A stretch of DNA of 64,000 nucleotides, taken from NCBI RefSeq assembly GCF_014075995.1, contig NZ_CP055153.1, forward strand, positions 5,766,001 to 5,830,000. Direction: 5' to 3'. Every line of letters starts with the position of its first letter. The first letter of the stretch is position 1. Positions 44,442 through 54,400 of the stretch are shown here, piece by piece. Source of the stretch: Adhaeribacter radiodurans (GTDB lineage: Bacteria > Bacteroidota > Bacteroidia > Cytophagales > Hymenobacteraceae). The notes under the pieces are model-generated. The model ran no database searches, had not been told where the DNA came from, and saw only the letters and a program-made list of their open reading frames with translations. The translations under genes and the position numbers were made by a program.

Positions 44442-44849
44442 ATGTCTGTCGGCCACTTTCCTAATTACCAACAGAAGTTCACCAGGTGGCTTTTAACGCT
44501 AACTTTGTTTTTTAACCTGATTAGCTTTTCAGACGGGAATCTTAATTTTTCAAGTCAGCAGCCGCCTTTTAAACTAACTGGGTTTGTTGTTCCGGTTTAC
44601 TCATCCGGCCAAAAGTCCATATCATTAAAAAGGGCCTCCCAACTCGGCCATAAGAAGCGTTCCTCCTATCATTGCCTCAACTTATTTAAGTTAAATCAAA
44701 CAATTTTTCGGCATAATCAGCTTAACCAAGTCAAGCTGGCTTGTACTTACTGCCTGTACAATTCCTTCAAAACTTTCATAATAACTTTTCCAGGAAAAAC
44801 CATTCCTGCTCCTTTAAAAGAAGATCCTCTGCTCGCCCGCTTTAGTTAA
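44442..44849 (+). CDS. Unknown small protein, possibly exported
   Basis: I do not recognise this gene. From the ATG at 44442 it encodes 135 aa, with a hydrophobic N-terminal stretch at about 15-29 (WLLTLTLFFNLISFS) that could be a signal peptide. A basic central part and a CTYC cysteine pair follow, near residue 100. The longer frame starts with TTG 48 nt earlier. Codon use resembles its neighbours, and a hairpin with a T-rich tail follows the stop. It is thus a reasonable but unproven gene. Confidence 0.45.
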   Translation: MSVGHFPNYQQKFTRWLLTLTLFFNLISFSDGNLNFSSQQPPFKLTGFVVPVYSSGQKSISLKRASQLGHKKRSSYHCLNLFKLNQTIFRHNQLNQVKLACTYCLYNSFKTFIITFPGKTIPAPLKEDPLLARFS

Positions 44850-44857
44850 TTTATTTT

Positions 44858-44876
44858 CCTGCCTGCTTCTGGCAGG
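44858..44876 (+). terminator. Weak terminator hairpin
   Basis: A 6-bp stem CCTGCC with GGCAGG around a 7-nt loop, followed by GCACTTTTATTTTA. It lies 9 bases after the stop of the small unknown gene. Confidence 0.45.
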
Positions 44877-44942
44877 GCACTTTTATTTTACTAAAACTTA
44901 CTAGTTGCGTTCTCCGCAACCTTCTATACATTATCTCTTAAA

Positions 44943-45140
44943 ATGATGAAGAAATGGCAAAAAGCACTTAAGCTAACGGGCATTATTTGCCTGATTATAT
45001 TGGCTTCGTTGGGAGTTGGTTTGGGTGGTGCACCCATCTTACCTAAAAACCGCGCAAGGTATATGGATACGGTTGTAAAAACCGAACTGGCAGAAGTAAA
45101 AAAAGAAAATTCTAGCTCTACTGTGGAGATTAAAGAATAA
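44943..45140 (+). CDS. Small single-pass membrane protein
   Basis: A 65-aa protein with one predicted transmembrane helix (about 11-29, LTGIICLIILASLGVGLGG). It is preceded by a basic N-terminus (MMKKWQKALK) and followed by a charged, glutamate/lysine-rich tail. The helix is most likely in the inner membrane with the N-terminus inside. The function is unknown. Its end is 12 nt from a long palindromic terminator shared with the convergent lipoprotein gene, which supports it as a real transcription unit. Confidence 0.6.
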   Translation: MMKKWQKALKLTGIICLIILASLGVGLGGAPILPKNRARYMDTVVKTELAEVKKENSSSTVEIKE

Positions 45141-45151
45141 ATATTTTATAG

Positions 45152-45207
45152 TTAATACCATCAAAAAAGCCACTTCTGATCAGAAGTGGCTTTTTTGATG
45201 GTATTAA
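45152..45207. terminator. Loopless 56-nt perfect palindrome, bidirectional terminator
   Basis: Every one of 28 bases (45152-45179) pairs with 45180-45207, the core being GCCACTTCTGA with six A or T bases outside it. It lies between convergent genes. The centre TGATCA leaves no unpaired loop on paper, so the RNA must open a few pairs there. Confidence 0.9.
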
Positions 45208-45257
45208 TTGAAATGGGTTTATTTCACTCATCTAATTAATACAATTTTGCCTCCTGG

Positions 45258-46265
45258 TTAAAAAGTAACTTTTTTAATTTCCCCATCGAAGGTTTGAGCG
45301 ATAAAGAAAGTTTTAGAGCCAAATCTTTCAATTGAATTCGGAAAATTAAGTTTACTTAGTAAAGGTATATTTTTGTTGGGAGTAGAAAACACCATTCGGC
45401 CAGAGTTAGGAATAAATGATTCTCCGGTCCAGGTACCATATTCTAGTACTACCGGTTTCTGATCAACGCCTAGCTCAATGTCGGTTAATATAGATAACCC
45501 AGATTGATAAACCGTAGTATTCCCGGCCAAATCAATTTGATAGATAGTAGCTTTTTTAGCTGGATACGGATAACCCGTAAAAGTACACACCAAGAATTTT
45601 TCGCCGTCGAAGACAATTCCGGTAGGTACAGCTTGCAGGTCTTCGCCATCCGGAATCTCAATGGGCGGAATAGTGGCAAATACACTTAATTTGCCCGATT
45701 TAGCATCTCGGCGGATAACGGCATTAGCTGCCGCATCCACAATATATATATCCCCTTCTGGCCCAACGGTAAGGTTAAAAATATCGGTTTCTTCGGTTTT
45801 AAAATAATCTTTAACAAAACTGCCAATATCTTCCACCTCCAGGTCGGCCGCTTTCCTGGGTTTATCTCCGGGCTGATAAGCCGAAATATTTAATTTGTAA
45901 AGTTTGCCTTCTACCCCATGAAGCATGTACAAAACGTTATCTTTTAACAGAAGGTGATTCAGGCCAAAAATGGCACCTTCGGGACTAGCCTCAGACGTAA
46001 AGCCTTGTACTACCGGATACACTTCTCCCTGGGGGGTAATAAAAGAAAGCTGCCCATCATTCGTTTGGCCGGTGCCCGCTTCCGTTACCCACAATTGTCC
46101 CAGGGCATCGCTCTCTACTCCTAAAGGAGCAGTTAAACCAGTGGCAAAAGCTTTGGACTTGGGCGGTTTGGGTTTGAGTTCGTCTACAATGTCGTAAAAC
46201 TCTTCGCAACCAGTAGTACTTATTAGCAGAATTAGTAAAAAGAGGCAGGTAATTTTATGGTGCAT
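45258..46265 (-). CDS. ScyD/ScyE-like beta-propeller lipoprotein
   Basis: A 335-aa lipoprotein (lipobox STTGC, cysteine 20) that I start at the ATG at 46265, because the longer frame adds an unrelated leader before the signal peptide. The mature part is a propeller-type domain with repeated beta blades (GLTAPLGVESDALGQLWVTEAG, DIYIVDAAANAVIRRDA, AVPTGIVFDGEKFLVCTFTG). It resembles the ScyD/ScyE family named from cyanobacterial scytonemin clusters. That name reflects sequence family only. No scytonemin gene is here, so its role is unknown. It faces away from the glycine-forming genes and ends at the long palindrome. Confidence 0.72.
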   Translation of the reverse strand: MHHKITCLFLLILLISTTGCEEFYDIVDELKPKPPKSKAFATGLTAPLGVESDALGQLWVTEAGTGQTNDGQLSFITPQGEVYPVVQGFTSEASPEGAIFGLNHLLLKDNVLYMLHGVEGKLYKLNISAYQPGDKPRKAADLEVEDIGSFVKDYFKTEETDIFNLTVGPEGDIYIVDAAANAVIRRDAKSGKLSVFATIPPIEIPDGEDLQAVPTGIVFDGEKFLVCTFTGYPYPAKKATIYQIDLAGNTTVYQSGLSILTDIELGVDQKPVVLEYGTWTGESFIPNSGRMVFSTPNKNIPLLSKLNFPNSIERFGSKTFFIAQTFDGEIKKVTF

Positions 46266-46713
46266 AGCTTTATTATTTAAGTGAATATTTACTCTAAATA
46301 GAAAAGTGTAACCAAATAAAATGAAAAGTACTACTGGCCGTAAGCAAGGCTTAACTGGTACTTGGTAAAGCAAATAAATGCCTCAACGGACTCTTAGATT
46401 AGTTAGTAGAATTCAGGTACTAAGGTTTGTTAAAAAAACGATGCAGTTTATTCATCAATGGTATTGCACTGCTAAAGTTAGACGAATGTTGGTAAGCAAA
46501 GTAAGCTTTTATTCTTATATACTTTACTTATTTCAATATATTTTCTGTTTAATTTTATAAACCAAAGTCTGATTAAAATAGAAAGTATAAATTATTGATA
46601 AGTAAATATTAGTCAGGAATAAAAGTAAGATATTACAGGTATTAAATGTTAACATCAAAAGCCGTTCTTCAATAAGAATATCTTTTGGTATGATGCCTGT
46701 TTTAAGCCAAAAC
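46266..46713. other. Intergenic region, no gene supported
   Basis: About 450 AT-rich bases. A 60-codon frame at 46378-46560 looks non-coding. An imperfect hairpin near 46656-46690 may end the kbl transcript. The promoter of the ScyD-like gene should be in the left part. Confidence 0.5.
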
Positions 46714-47904
46714 TTACTTTAACACTCCTAGTTCTTTTCCTACTTCCGTGAAAGCCTGAATAGCTTTGTCCAGGTGTTCTTGGGTGTGCGAGGCCGATAA
46801 CTGGACCCGAATCCGGGCTTTGCCCTGGGGCACGACCGGGTAATAAAAACCAATTACGTAAATGCCTTTATCCAGCAAACGAACCGCAAATTCCTGCGCT
46901 AGTTTGGCTTCGTAAAGCATAATAGGCACAATAGGGTGTTCGCCCGGGCGAATATCAAAACCAGCGGCCGTCATTTTTTCGCGGAAGTATTGGGTATTCC
47001 ATTCCAGTTTATCACGCAACTCGGTAGTTTCGGAAAGCATATCGAGCACAGCAATAGAAGCACCTACAATAGCCGGCATAAGGGAATTAGAAAACAAATA
47101 AGGGCGCGAACGTTGGCGCAGCATCTGAATAATTTCTTTCCGGCCCGAGGTAAATCCTCCCATAGCTCCGCCCAAAGCTTTTCCTAAAGTACCGGTAATA
47201 ATATCAATCCGCCCCATCACGTTGCGGTACTCGTGCGTTCCGCGGCCGGTTTTACCAATAAACCCTGAAGAGTGGCTTTCATCTACCATTACCAGAGCTT
47301 TATACTGATCAGCCAGGTCGCAGATTTTATCAAGTTGGGCAATCGTACCATCCATGGAAAAAGAACCATCGGTTACAATAATACAGTGTTTGGCAGATTG
47401 TGCTTCTTGCAATTTTGCTTCCAGATCAGCCATGTCGTTATGGTTATACCGCAAACGTTGCGCCTTACACAAACGCACCCCATCAATAATAGAAGCATGG
47501 TTTAAAGCATCAGAAATAATTGCAGAATCTTCGCCGAAAAGCGGTTCAAAAACGCCCCCATTGGCATCGAAAGCAGCGGCGTATAAAATAGTATCTTCGG
47601 TACCTAAAAACTCGGCTAGTTTACGTTCCAGTTCTTTGTGAATATCCTGGGTGCCGCAAATAAAACGTACCGACGATAAACCGTAACCGTGCGTATCAAT
47701 GGTGCGCTTAGCCGCTTCAATCACCGCCGGATGCGACGATAAGCCCAGGTAATTATTCGCGCAAAAATTTAGTACTTCTTTCCCCTCCGAAGTTTCGATA
47801 GCCGCTCCCTGCGGAGTAGTGATAATGCGTTCTTTTTTATATAAACCGGCTTCTTCTATTTCCGTGAGTTGTTTTTCCAGGTCAGGCTTTAACGTTTCGT
47901 ACAT
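46714..47904 (-). CDS. kbl: Glycine C-acetyltransferase (2-amino-3-ketobutyrate CoA ligase)
   Basis: PLP enzyme of threonine breakdown that converts 2-amino-3-ketobutyrate and CoA to glycine and acetyl-CoA. From the ATG at 47904 it has 396 aa, like the E. coli enzyme. The PLP lysine is K242 in [13 protein letters not shown]208 and H211 lie in VDESHSSGF, and H136 in DALNHASII. The longer frame from 47979 adds 25 residues not found in the family. It sits 52 nt downstream of the Pro/Arg-repeat gene and in the same direction. The dehydrogenase that makes its substrate is encoded divergently at 49629, so the two enzymes form a complete threonine-to-glycine route. Confidence 0.95.
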   Translation of the reverse strand: MYETLKPDLEKQLTEIEEAGLYKKERIITTPQGAAIETSEGKEVLNFCANNYLGLSSHPAVIEAAKRTIDTHGYGLSSVRFICGTQDIHKELERKLAEFLGTEDTILYAAAFDANGGVFEPLFGEDSAIISDALNHASIIDGVRLCKAQRLRYNHNDMADLEAKLQEAQSAKHCIIVTDGSFSMDGTIAQLDKICDLADQYKALVMVDESHSSGFIGKTGRGTHEYRNVMGRIDIITGTLGKALGGAMGGFTSGRKEIIQMLRQRSRPYLFSNSLMPAIVGASIAVLDMLSETTELRDKLEWNTQYFREKMTAAGFDIRPGEHPIVPIMLYEAKLAQEFAVRLLDKGIYVIGFYYPVVPQGKARIRVQLSASHTQEHLDKAIQAFTEVGKELGVLK

Positions 47905-47956
47905 AGCACTTTGCTTGTTCTTGGTTTTAAAATATGTATAAGCAACAGGTAATTCG

Positions 47957-49435
47957 CTATTCTGTTTCGGGTTTACCAAGAGGAGTTTCCGTAGATGGCC
48001 CCGACGGAGCAGGCCGCTTAAAAATAGGGCGTGGCCGGGGAGGTTTCGAAACTATTGGTACCTCTGTTGACTCTGGAGCCGGGATTATAGCAGCAGAATC
48101 AGACTCATTTACCGGCTGTTGCTGGCCTTTATTTTCTAAATTATTAATTTCCTGCTCCGTATTCAGGGTATCAGGCACCTTCTCCGTTAAGGATTCTGTC
48201 TCCGAAGATTTAGTAGAAGTTGTCGGGCGTTCTATTATTGGCCTGGGCCGGGGGAACTTAGGCTTTTCCGGTTCCGGCATTAGTTCCGGATTGTTTTCTG
48301 CGGTTGGTTCAGGAGTAGCTTCCGCTGCATTTTGCTCTGGACTTGCCGCACCTGGACGCTTAAATATAGGTCGTGGCCTTGGCGGTTTTACCGGTTCAGG
48401 AGTTATTTCAATTGGCTTTTCCGTTGCTGAATCGACCGGTCTGTTTTCTGGTATAGCCGCCGGTGAAGAAACTTCCTCTTTATTTATATCTCCTGAAGTA
48501 GCAGTGGCTGGTCGTTTAAATATTGGCCGTGGCCATGGTGGCTTAGTAGCCTCGGGAATTACATCATCTGATTTTTCTTCTGCTACAATTACCTGATTAT
48601 CTGCCAGATTATCCGCTAAAACTTGGGTTTCCGGCATTGGAGTTGTTATTTCTGTTTCATCGGGAACCGTTGCTGGAGTTGGTCGCTTAAATACAGGCCG
48701 TGGTCGGGGCGGTTTAGGCGTAGCATCCGGGTCCGGGTTACTGTGCACCGGCAAGGACATAGCATTGCCATCAGAGGAAGCTTCGTTCTTCGTTTCCGCT
48801 TCTGGTGTTTGAGTAGGAGTAGCAGGCTTTCGAAAAACGGGACGGGGCCGCGGTGGTTTAGCGGCTTCTGCGGCAGTAATACTTTCTTCGGGAGCAGTAG
48901 GTGGCTGGTTATTTGATTCCGATTCGGCGCTAGAACTGGCAGGCGTTTCCGCAACTGGCCGTTTAAATACAGGTCGGGCCCGGCCTGGTTTTAGTGCTTC
49001 CGGCGTATTTACCTGGCTTTCGGTAGGCAATGGCTTTTCCTGAGGCTGTTCTTTTTCTTCGGGTACAGCTGACTCCGTTACAGGTGGCCGGCGTATAACT
49101 GCCCGGCCCCGCGGGGCAGGCGCTAGTTCCGGGGTACGATCCACGGAGGGCGAAGGCTCATCCGGTATGGCAGAGGCAGTGTTAGGAACCGTTCCAGTAG
49201 CACGCCGCATAACTGGTTTTGCAGTAGCAGTAATTGTAACCGTTGCTGGTTTGGGCACTTCTTCTAACCAAAACTGGCGGCGCACATCGTTAATAATCAT
49301 TTTTACCGCTGTATAAAACGTATTCGGGTGAACCTGCTCGTATAGCGTTCGCCAGGCTGCATATCTTTCCGGATCGCCGGCGGCAAATGCGGCTACGTTA
49401 ATACGGCGTTTGGTCAGATCATCCTCAAAAGTCAT
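47957..49435 (-). CDS. Pro/Arg-motif repeat protein of unknown function
   Basis: A 492-aa protein with no signal peptide. The N-terminal 60 residues look globular ([21 protein letters not shown], then [19 protein letters not shown]). Everything after them is low-complexity. Seven clear copies of a motif around [12 protein letters not shown] occur near residues 159, 202, 248, 308, 358, 400 and 473, with two degenerate copies near 77 and 115. The motifs are strongly basic and the linkers between them (about 25-60 residues) are acidic and rich in Glu, Pro, Ser and Thr, so charge alternates along the chain. It is probably disordered and cytoplasmic, perhaps binding a repeated partner. I know no characterised relative. 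It is transcribed with kbl (52-nt gap). The long frame on the opposite strand is a mirror of the repeats, not a gene. Confidence 0.65.
   Translation of the reverse strand: MTFEDDLTKRRINVAAFAAGDPERYAAWRTLYEQVHPNTFYTAVKMIINDVRRQFWLEEVPKPATVTITATAKPVMRRATGTVPNTASAIPDEPSPSVDRTPELAPAPRGRAVIRRPPVTESAVPEEKEQPQEKPLPTESQVNTPEALKPGRARPVFKRPVAETPASSSAESESNNQPPTAPEESITAAEAAKPPRPRPVFRKPATPTQTPEAETKNEASSDGNAMSLPVHSNPDPDATPKPPRPRPVFKRPTPATVPDETEITTPMPETQVLADNLADNQVIVAEEKSDDVIPEATKPPWPRPIFKRPATATSGDINKEEVSSPAAIPENRPVDSATEKPIEITPEPVKPPRPRPIFKRPGAASPEQNAAEATPEPTAENNPELMPEPEKPKFPRPRPIIERPTTSTKSSETESLTEKVPDTLNTEQEINNLENKGQQQPVNESDSAAIIPAPESTEVPIVSKPPRPRPIFKRPAPSGPSTETPLGKPETE
48000..49130. repeat. In-gene repeat array encoding Pro/Arg motifs
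   Basis: About eight degenerate 33-36-bp units (near 48013, 48229, 48354, 48507, 48681, 48827, 48957 and 49086), spaced 125-216 bp apart, all in one frame. They encode the repeated motif. They are coding repeats, not CRISPR, because the spacing is uneven and the units vary. Confidence 0.7.
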
Positions 49436-49628
49436 ACGCTTTGGTAATAGGTATAAAAAAAGTAAATTTTCTTTAACGATTGAATGGCGTTACCGGTTAA
49501 ATCCGGCTTGCACATTATTTTGAGTAAAAATCGTACTCTTTGCAAAGATATTAAATCAGAACTAACTTTGAACGCGGCTGTGGTCAGCAGTTTTCTTAAC
49601 CCAAGGCTTCTTGATTCAAAAACGTAAC

Positions 49629-50597
49629 ATGATCCCCACTAAAGAGAAGATTTTAGTTATTGGTGCTTGCGGCCAATTAGGCTCCGAACTCACCTTAGAA
49701 TTACGGAAGATTTACGGCGATGCCCAGGTAGTTGCGGCCGATATTTCTCTACCTAGACAAAACGAATTAGTTGAATCAGGTCCATTTGAAATTCTGGATG
49801 TGCTGGATCGTCATCATTTAGCTGACCTGGCTTATAAGCATGAATTTACGCAAATTTACCACTTAGCGGCTGTCTTATCGGCTACCGGCGAAAAACGGCC
49901 CAAGTTTACCTGGAAGGTTAACATGAAAGGTTTAGAAAATATTCTGGACCTGACTTTAGAAAAAGGAATTGCGAAAGTATACTGGCCCAGCTCTATTGCG
50001 GTTTTCGGCCCGAATACTCCCCGCCACCACACGCCGCAACACACCATTACAGACCCCAATACCGTGTATGGCATTAGTAAACTAACCGGCGAACGGTTCT
50101 GCGAATACTATGCTACCCGCTATAAGTTAGACATAAGAAGTTTGCGCTATCCGGGTTTAATTAGTTACAAAGCACTACCGGGCGGAGGCACTACCGATTA
50201 TGCAGTAGATATTTACTATAAAGCAGTAGAAGAAGTTCCGTTTGAATGTTATCTGGCGGAACATACTTATTTGCCCATGATGTACATGCCCGATGCTTTA
50301 AAAGCCACCCTGGAGTTGATGCATGCGCCCGCCGAAAATATAAAAATACGGTCGTCGTATAATTTAACGGCAATGAGCTTTTCACCCGCCGAAATTGCCA
50401 CTTCTATTCAAGAACATATTCCGGATTTTAAAATTATGTATAAGCCCGATTACCGCCAGCAAATTGCCGCTTCCTGGCCTGAATCTATTGACGATTCTGC
50501 CGCCCAAAAAGATTGGAATTGGCAACCTGATTATGATTTGCCCCGCATGACCCAGGATATGTTGACGAACCTCCGGAAACAAAAAGCGGGCCTTTAA
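49629..50597 (+). CDS. L-threonine 3-dehydrogenase, SDR/epimerase type
   Basis: A 322-aa NAD-dependent enzyme of the extended short-chain dehydrogenase family. It has the glycine motif GACGQLG (about 12-18), the catalytic tyrosine and lysine YGISK (about 140-150) and the serine of WPSSIAVFG ahead of it. This type oxidises L-threonine to 2-amino-3-ketobutyrate in several Bacteroidota, and kbl, the next enzyme, lies next door, which makes the assignment good. A generic epimerase remains the alternative. I start at the ATG at 49629. The stop codon sits in the loop of its own terminator hairpin. Confidence 0.85.
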   Translation: MIPTKEKILVIGACGQLGSELTLELRKIYGDAQVVAADISLPRQNELVESGPFEILDVLDRHHLADLAYKHEFTQIYHLAAVLSATGEKRPKFTWKVNMKGLENILDLTLEKGIAKVYWPSSIAVFGPNTPRHHTPQHTITDPNTVYGISKLTGERFCEYYATRYKLDIRSLRYPGLISYKALPGGGTTDYAVDIYYKAVEEVPFECYLAEHTYLPMMYMPDALKATLELMHAPAENIKIRSSYNLTAMSFSPAEIATSIQEHIPDFKIMYKPDYRQQIAASWPESIDDSAAQKDWNWQPDYDLPRMTQDMLTNLRKQKAGL

Positions 50598-50608
50598 GCC
50601 CGCTTTTT
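50581..50608 (+). terminator. Terminator overlapping the threonine dehydrogenase stop codon
   Basis: An 11-bp stem AAAAAGCGGGC with 50598-50608. The TAA stop (50595-50597) lies in the 6-nt loop. It is followed by GTTTTTATAAAT. Confidence 0.88.
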
Positions 50609-50620
50609 GTTTTTATAAAT

Positions 50621-50764
50621 TTACCTGGTTCTGACTTCAGTAGTAGCAACTTGCCACCTTGCTTCCTTACCCGATGGTAACGCTTCGTCCTTGATGTACC
50701 GAGCCGTAAAAGCCGCCGTGATAAGTAATAATACTACAAATACAATATTTAATAGCCAACGCAT
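50621..50764 (-). CDS. 47-aa single-pass membrane protein
   Basis: A complete frame of 47 codons plus stop, starting at the ATG at 50764: MRWLLNIVFVVLLLITAAFT, then ARYIKDEALPSGKEARWQVA and TTEVRTR. It has one hydrophobic helix (about 3-19), a short basic N-terminus and a charged soluble tail, the usual layout of small inner-membrane proteins. The stop lies 13 nt from the terminator that ends the threonine dehydrogenase gene. There is no family match that I know. The hydrophobic helix followed at once by a charged tail is unlikely by chance. Confidence 0.5.
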   Translation of the reverse strand: MRWLLNIVFVVLLLITAAFTARYIKDEALPSGKEARWQVATTEVRTR

Positions 50765-51467
50765 GAATTTCTTCTTTTAATTAATTCAAGAACTTTTTCC
50801 TAAGACCTCTTATCGGCTTAAATGGTTGCATTGCAAAAATAACGCCAAGCCACGCTCCTCTTGCAAGCTGCTTTACTAGCCGTTTTAGAACGAATTAAAC
50901 AGATAAAGATTTTTATTTTCTACCTAAATTAACACGTAAAATACATTCCGGGTAAAACACTCAAATAGTATTATTACGGTTATAAGTATTTTATTCTGTT
51001 AAATTTTACAGGTTTTAATCGGGGTGCTAAAACTGTTTTCAAACTAACACAATCTGTCTTTTACAACCAGCTCCAAGGCGGCAGCGGTAAACCCATTAGT
51101 AAAATGTAAGTGGTGTTGATAGTAACTTATACCCAATAGTAAAAAGTAGTTGCTATAGCAGACTTTAATGTTGTTCTTTAGAGCCTGTTCCAGCCTCCAT
51201 TTACAGGTTCCATCTTATTAAATAGGGCTGAGTTTGCCTCATGGCCGTTCTACCGCATCAGCACCGCAAACTAGTGGTTTTAAAAGGCTCCACAGAAAAC
51301 GTTTACTAACAAGCAAAATATAGGATAGCTTTTTGATACGATTTGGTATTAAACACAGTTTAACAAATTTATTTTGGTATAACTGTAAAACAAAAGGCCG
51401 GAATACTTACTTCCGGCCTTTTGTTTTAAGTAGCGTGATTAATAACAATAAGCTATTGCCTCTTATT
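50765..51467. other. Intergenic region, no gene supported
   Basis: About 700 bases without a gene, containing the promoter side of the 47-aa protein and, at the right end, a strong hairpin (51387-51427). I saw no RNA gene in it. Confidence 0.5.
51387..51427. terminator. Strong terminator after the third locus
   Basis: A 17-bp perfect stem AAAACAAAAGGCCGGAA (51387-51403 with 51411-51427), 7-nt loop. It lies just beyond the stop of the ASPIC/UnbV gene. Confidence 0.88.
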
Positions 51468-54400
51468 TTATTTAAAGCTTGCCTTTTTATAAGCTACCAC
51501 GGGTTGTTGATTCCGGCCAAATAAAATAATCTTATTTAAATTTAGAATGCATCTTACATCACCTTTTACCTGCAAACCCGATTGCAACTGAGGCACATAA
51601 ATAAATTCGCCCTGGCGGTTGCCTTGTAATAGGATCCCGTAATTGGCGTCGGCTTTGCCAAAACGTAAACGGGCTTGGTTGCTATTACCTCCTAAAAGTA
51701 AATCTAAGTTGCCATCCTGGTTATAATCCAGAGCCGTAACGGCATAAACCGGCGAAAACTGCGCTTGAACCGGTAAAGCTTTCTCTATAAATTTTCCTGC
51801 ATTATTCATCTGAAAATAAGCCGTTGATAAATAATTAGCCGATAAACGTTGTGCTCCTTGTAATTCTTCGGGCTTAAAAATATCTTTTAAGGTAGTATTA
51901 GCATAACTTTTATAATCCGGAAAACGGGTCCGCATGATGCTCATTTGCTCCAGTAACTCGTCGCGGCTCACGTACGGATAACTTTTACCTTGCATGTAGA
52001 AACATAAAATAGGGTCAACGGAACCATTATCGTCAAAATCTTTATAAAATAAATCGGCGGGTTGTTTATCTGATGCTTTGCACTGCGAATTGAGACCGGC
52101 ATTTCCCAGAATTATATCGGGTTTGTTGTCGTGGTTAAAATCATTCACGTAAATTTTATTCCACCAGCCGCGGTATTCTTTGTTAAAATACGTTTTGGTT
52201 GTTTCCTGTAATTTGCCATTGTTATTACTAAAAACAGCTACTGGCATCCATTCGCCAATTACCAGTAATTCAGGTATCTTATCGTTGTTTAAATCCTGCC
52301 AGGCCGCATCGGTTACCATTCCTGTCTTTTGCAGTGCTGGCGCTATAGTAGCCGTTTGATCGGTAAACTTACCTTGGCCATTATTTAGTAAAATATAACT
52401 CCGCGGAGCCTCCGGATAGCGCCCCGGAATTATCCGCCCTCCCACAAATAAATCTAAATGGCCATCGCGGTTTATATCGGTAGCGCGTACACAACTTGTA
52501 CTCGTCAGCATTGGCGGCAAGGCATCGGCACTTTTAGTAAAATTACCTTGTCCATCGCCTAAATAAACTCGGTCCTGGAGCAGGGGATCTTCGGGCATGA
52601 AATTACCGTAACCGCCGCTGCCCACGTACAAATCCAGTTTAGAATCTCCGTTAGCATCAAAAAATAAAGCATCTACATCTTCGCTGTTTTTATCCGCAGC
52701 AAAAGCAGCATTTGTTTTCTGGATAAATTTACCGCCTTTTTGCTGCAGGTATAGAACGCCGGCCTGGCCCGCACTTCCCCCGGCATACACATCATCCAGT
52801 CCATCGTTGTTTACGTCGCCTTTAACCAGGCAAGGCCCGGCAAACGATAAGGGATTTACTAATAAAGGCTGCCGTTTAAAGTCGTTGATGTTTTGTTTTT
52901 GGTGCGCAAAAGTTACCGGCGGTTTAACTTCCGAAAAAACAGGACTTTCTTTCTTAGCGGTAAATTTTGATTTACCGGCATCTTGTTCCTTTAAAGTAAG
53001 TAATTGATTGGCTTTTACCTGCCGCAAAACTTGTTGATTCCCAGTAGGCCAGTTTATTTTTAGTGAATCTACCACTGTAGTTGTACCTAAACCAAAATGC
53101 AAAACCGGCGAAACACTCGATTGAAAGCCCCGGGTTGGCATTTGTTCTAAGTATTGCTTCTGGTTATTCGCGTAAAGAGTAACCCGAGCGCCCAAACCCT
53201 GCGTATTTTTGCCAGTTCCCTGCAGCTTAACTTGCAGGTATTGATTTTTAAGTTGTGCGTTAGCCTGATTTTGGTAAATAGATGCCGATTGGTTAATATT
53301 ATTCACAATTAAGTCTAAATCCCCATCATTATCCAGATCGGCATAGGCCGCCCCGTTACTGTTAGAAACTTGCTTTAAGCCCCAAGCCGCACTTTGGTCC
53401 CTAAAATTAGCATTGCCCATATTCTGGAAAGCATAGTTCGTCACGTTAGAAGCCGGCATCTGGTACACCAACTTTAAAACATCGTCGCGCATAAGTTTAC
53501 CTTCGTGTTGCTTCATAAAATCACTCATGTATTTCATAAAGTCCATATTGGTAAAATCACGTACGTAGCCGTTGGTTACGTATAAATCTTTCCAGCCATC
53601 GTTGTTGTAATCGGCTAATAATGGTGCCCAACTCCAATCGGTATTCGAGATTCCGGCTAATTGACCTACTTCGCTAAAAGTACCATCGCCGTTGTTGAGT
53701 TGCAGCATGTTGCGCATGTACTGGTAGTAAAAACCGGAGCGTAAATTCAAGTCAAATTTTTCGTAATTATCCGGGGCAAATAAAAGCTTTTGCCGCTGGT
53801 TATCTTCGGGCAGCATATCCAAAGTAAAAACATCGGGTAAGGCATCGTTGTTAATATCGGCTACTTCGTTGCCCATCGAAAATTGCGAGGTATGCCCCAT
53901 GCTGCCAGGTAGCTTGTTCGTGAAAGTACCGTTATGATTATTTATGTACAGGTAATCCGGAATAGCATAATCGTTGGAAATATACAAGTCGGGCCAGCCA
54001 TCAGTATTTAAATCGGAAATACCTACGCCTAAGCCATAAGTTAATACGGTGCTTTGCAGACCAGCTTTTAGAGTAACATCTTTAAAAAAATTGTTATCGT
54101 TGCGGAATAAGCGTACGCCGCTTTGCGGGTCTTCTTTGCTTTGCATTTCGGCCGTTAAGGCTTCGTCTAGAGCGGGTAACTGCGTGGGGCAATGATTTAG
54201 TAAAAATGCATCTAAATCGCCATCGCGGTCGTAGTCAAAAAAAGAAGCGTTGGTGCTGTAAGTAGGTTGCGTAAAGCCATACTGAGCCGTCTGATCCGTA
54301 AAATGAACCATACCGCTAGCATCGTTCCCTTGATTAATAAACAGCTGAGGAATGCGTTTTTCTGGTCGAACATTACCGGAATAACTCACAAATATATCTA

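Noticed and set aside
46378-46560. A 60-codon frame between the ScyD-like gene and kbl
   Set aside because: Its composition resembles AT-rich intergenic DNA, there is no supporting terminator, and it has only a simple ATG start.
47934-48596. A 220-residue frame on the + strand rich in Gly and Ser across the Pro/Arg repeat region
   Set aside because: It mirrors the repeated codons of the minus-strand gene, has no family features and lacks a promoter or terminator.
48000-49130. Regular DNA repeats that might be a CRISPR array
   Set aside because: The spacing is uneven (125-216 bp), the copies vary, and all stay in one coding frame encoding the same motif. They are coding repeats, and no cas genes are present.
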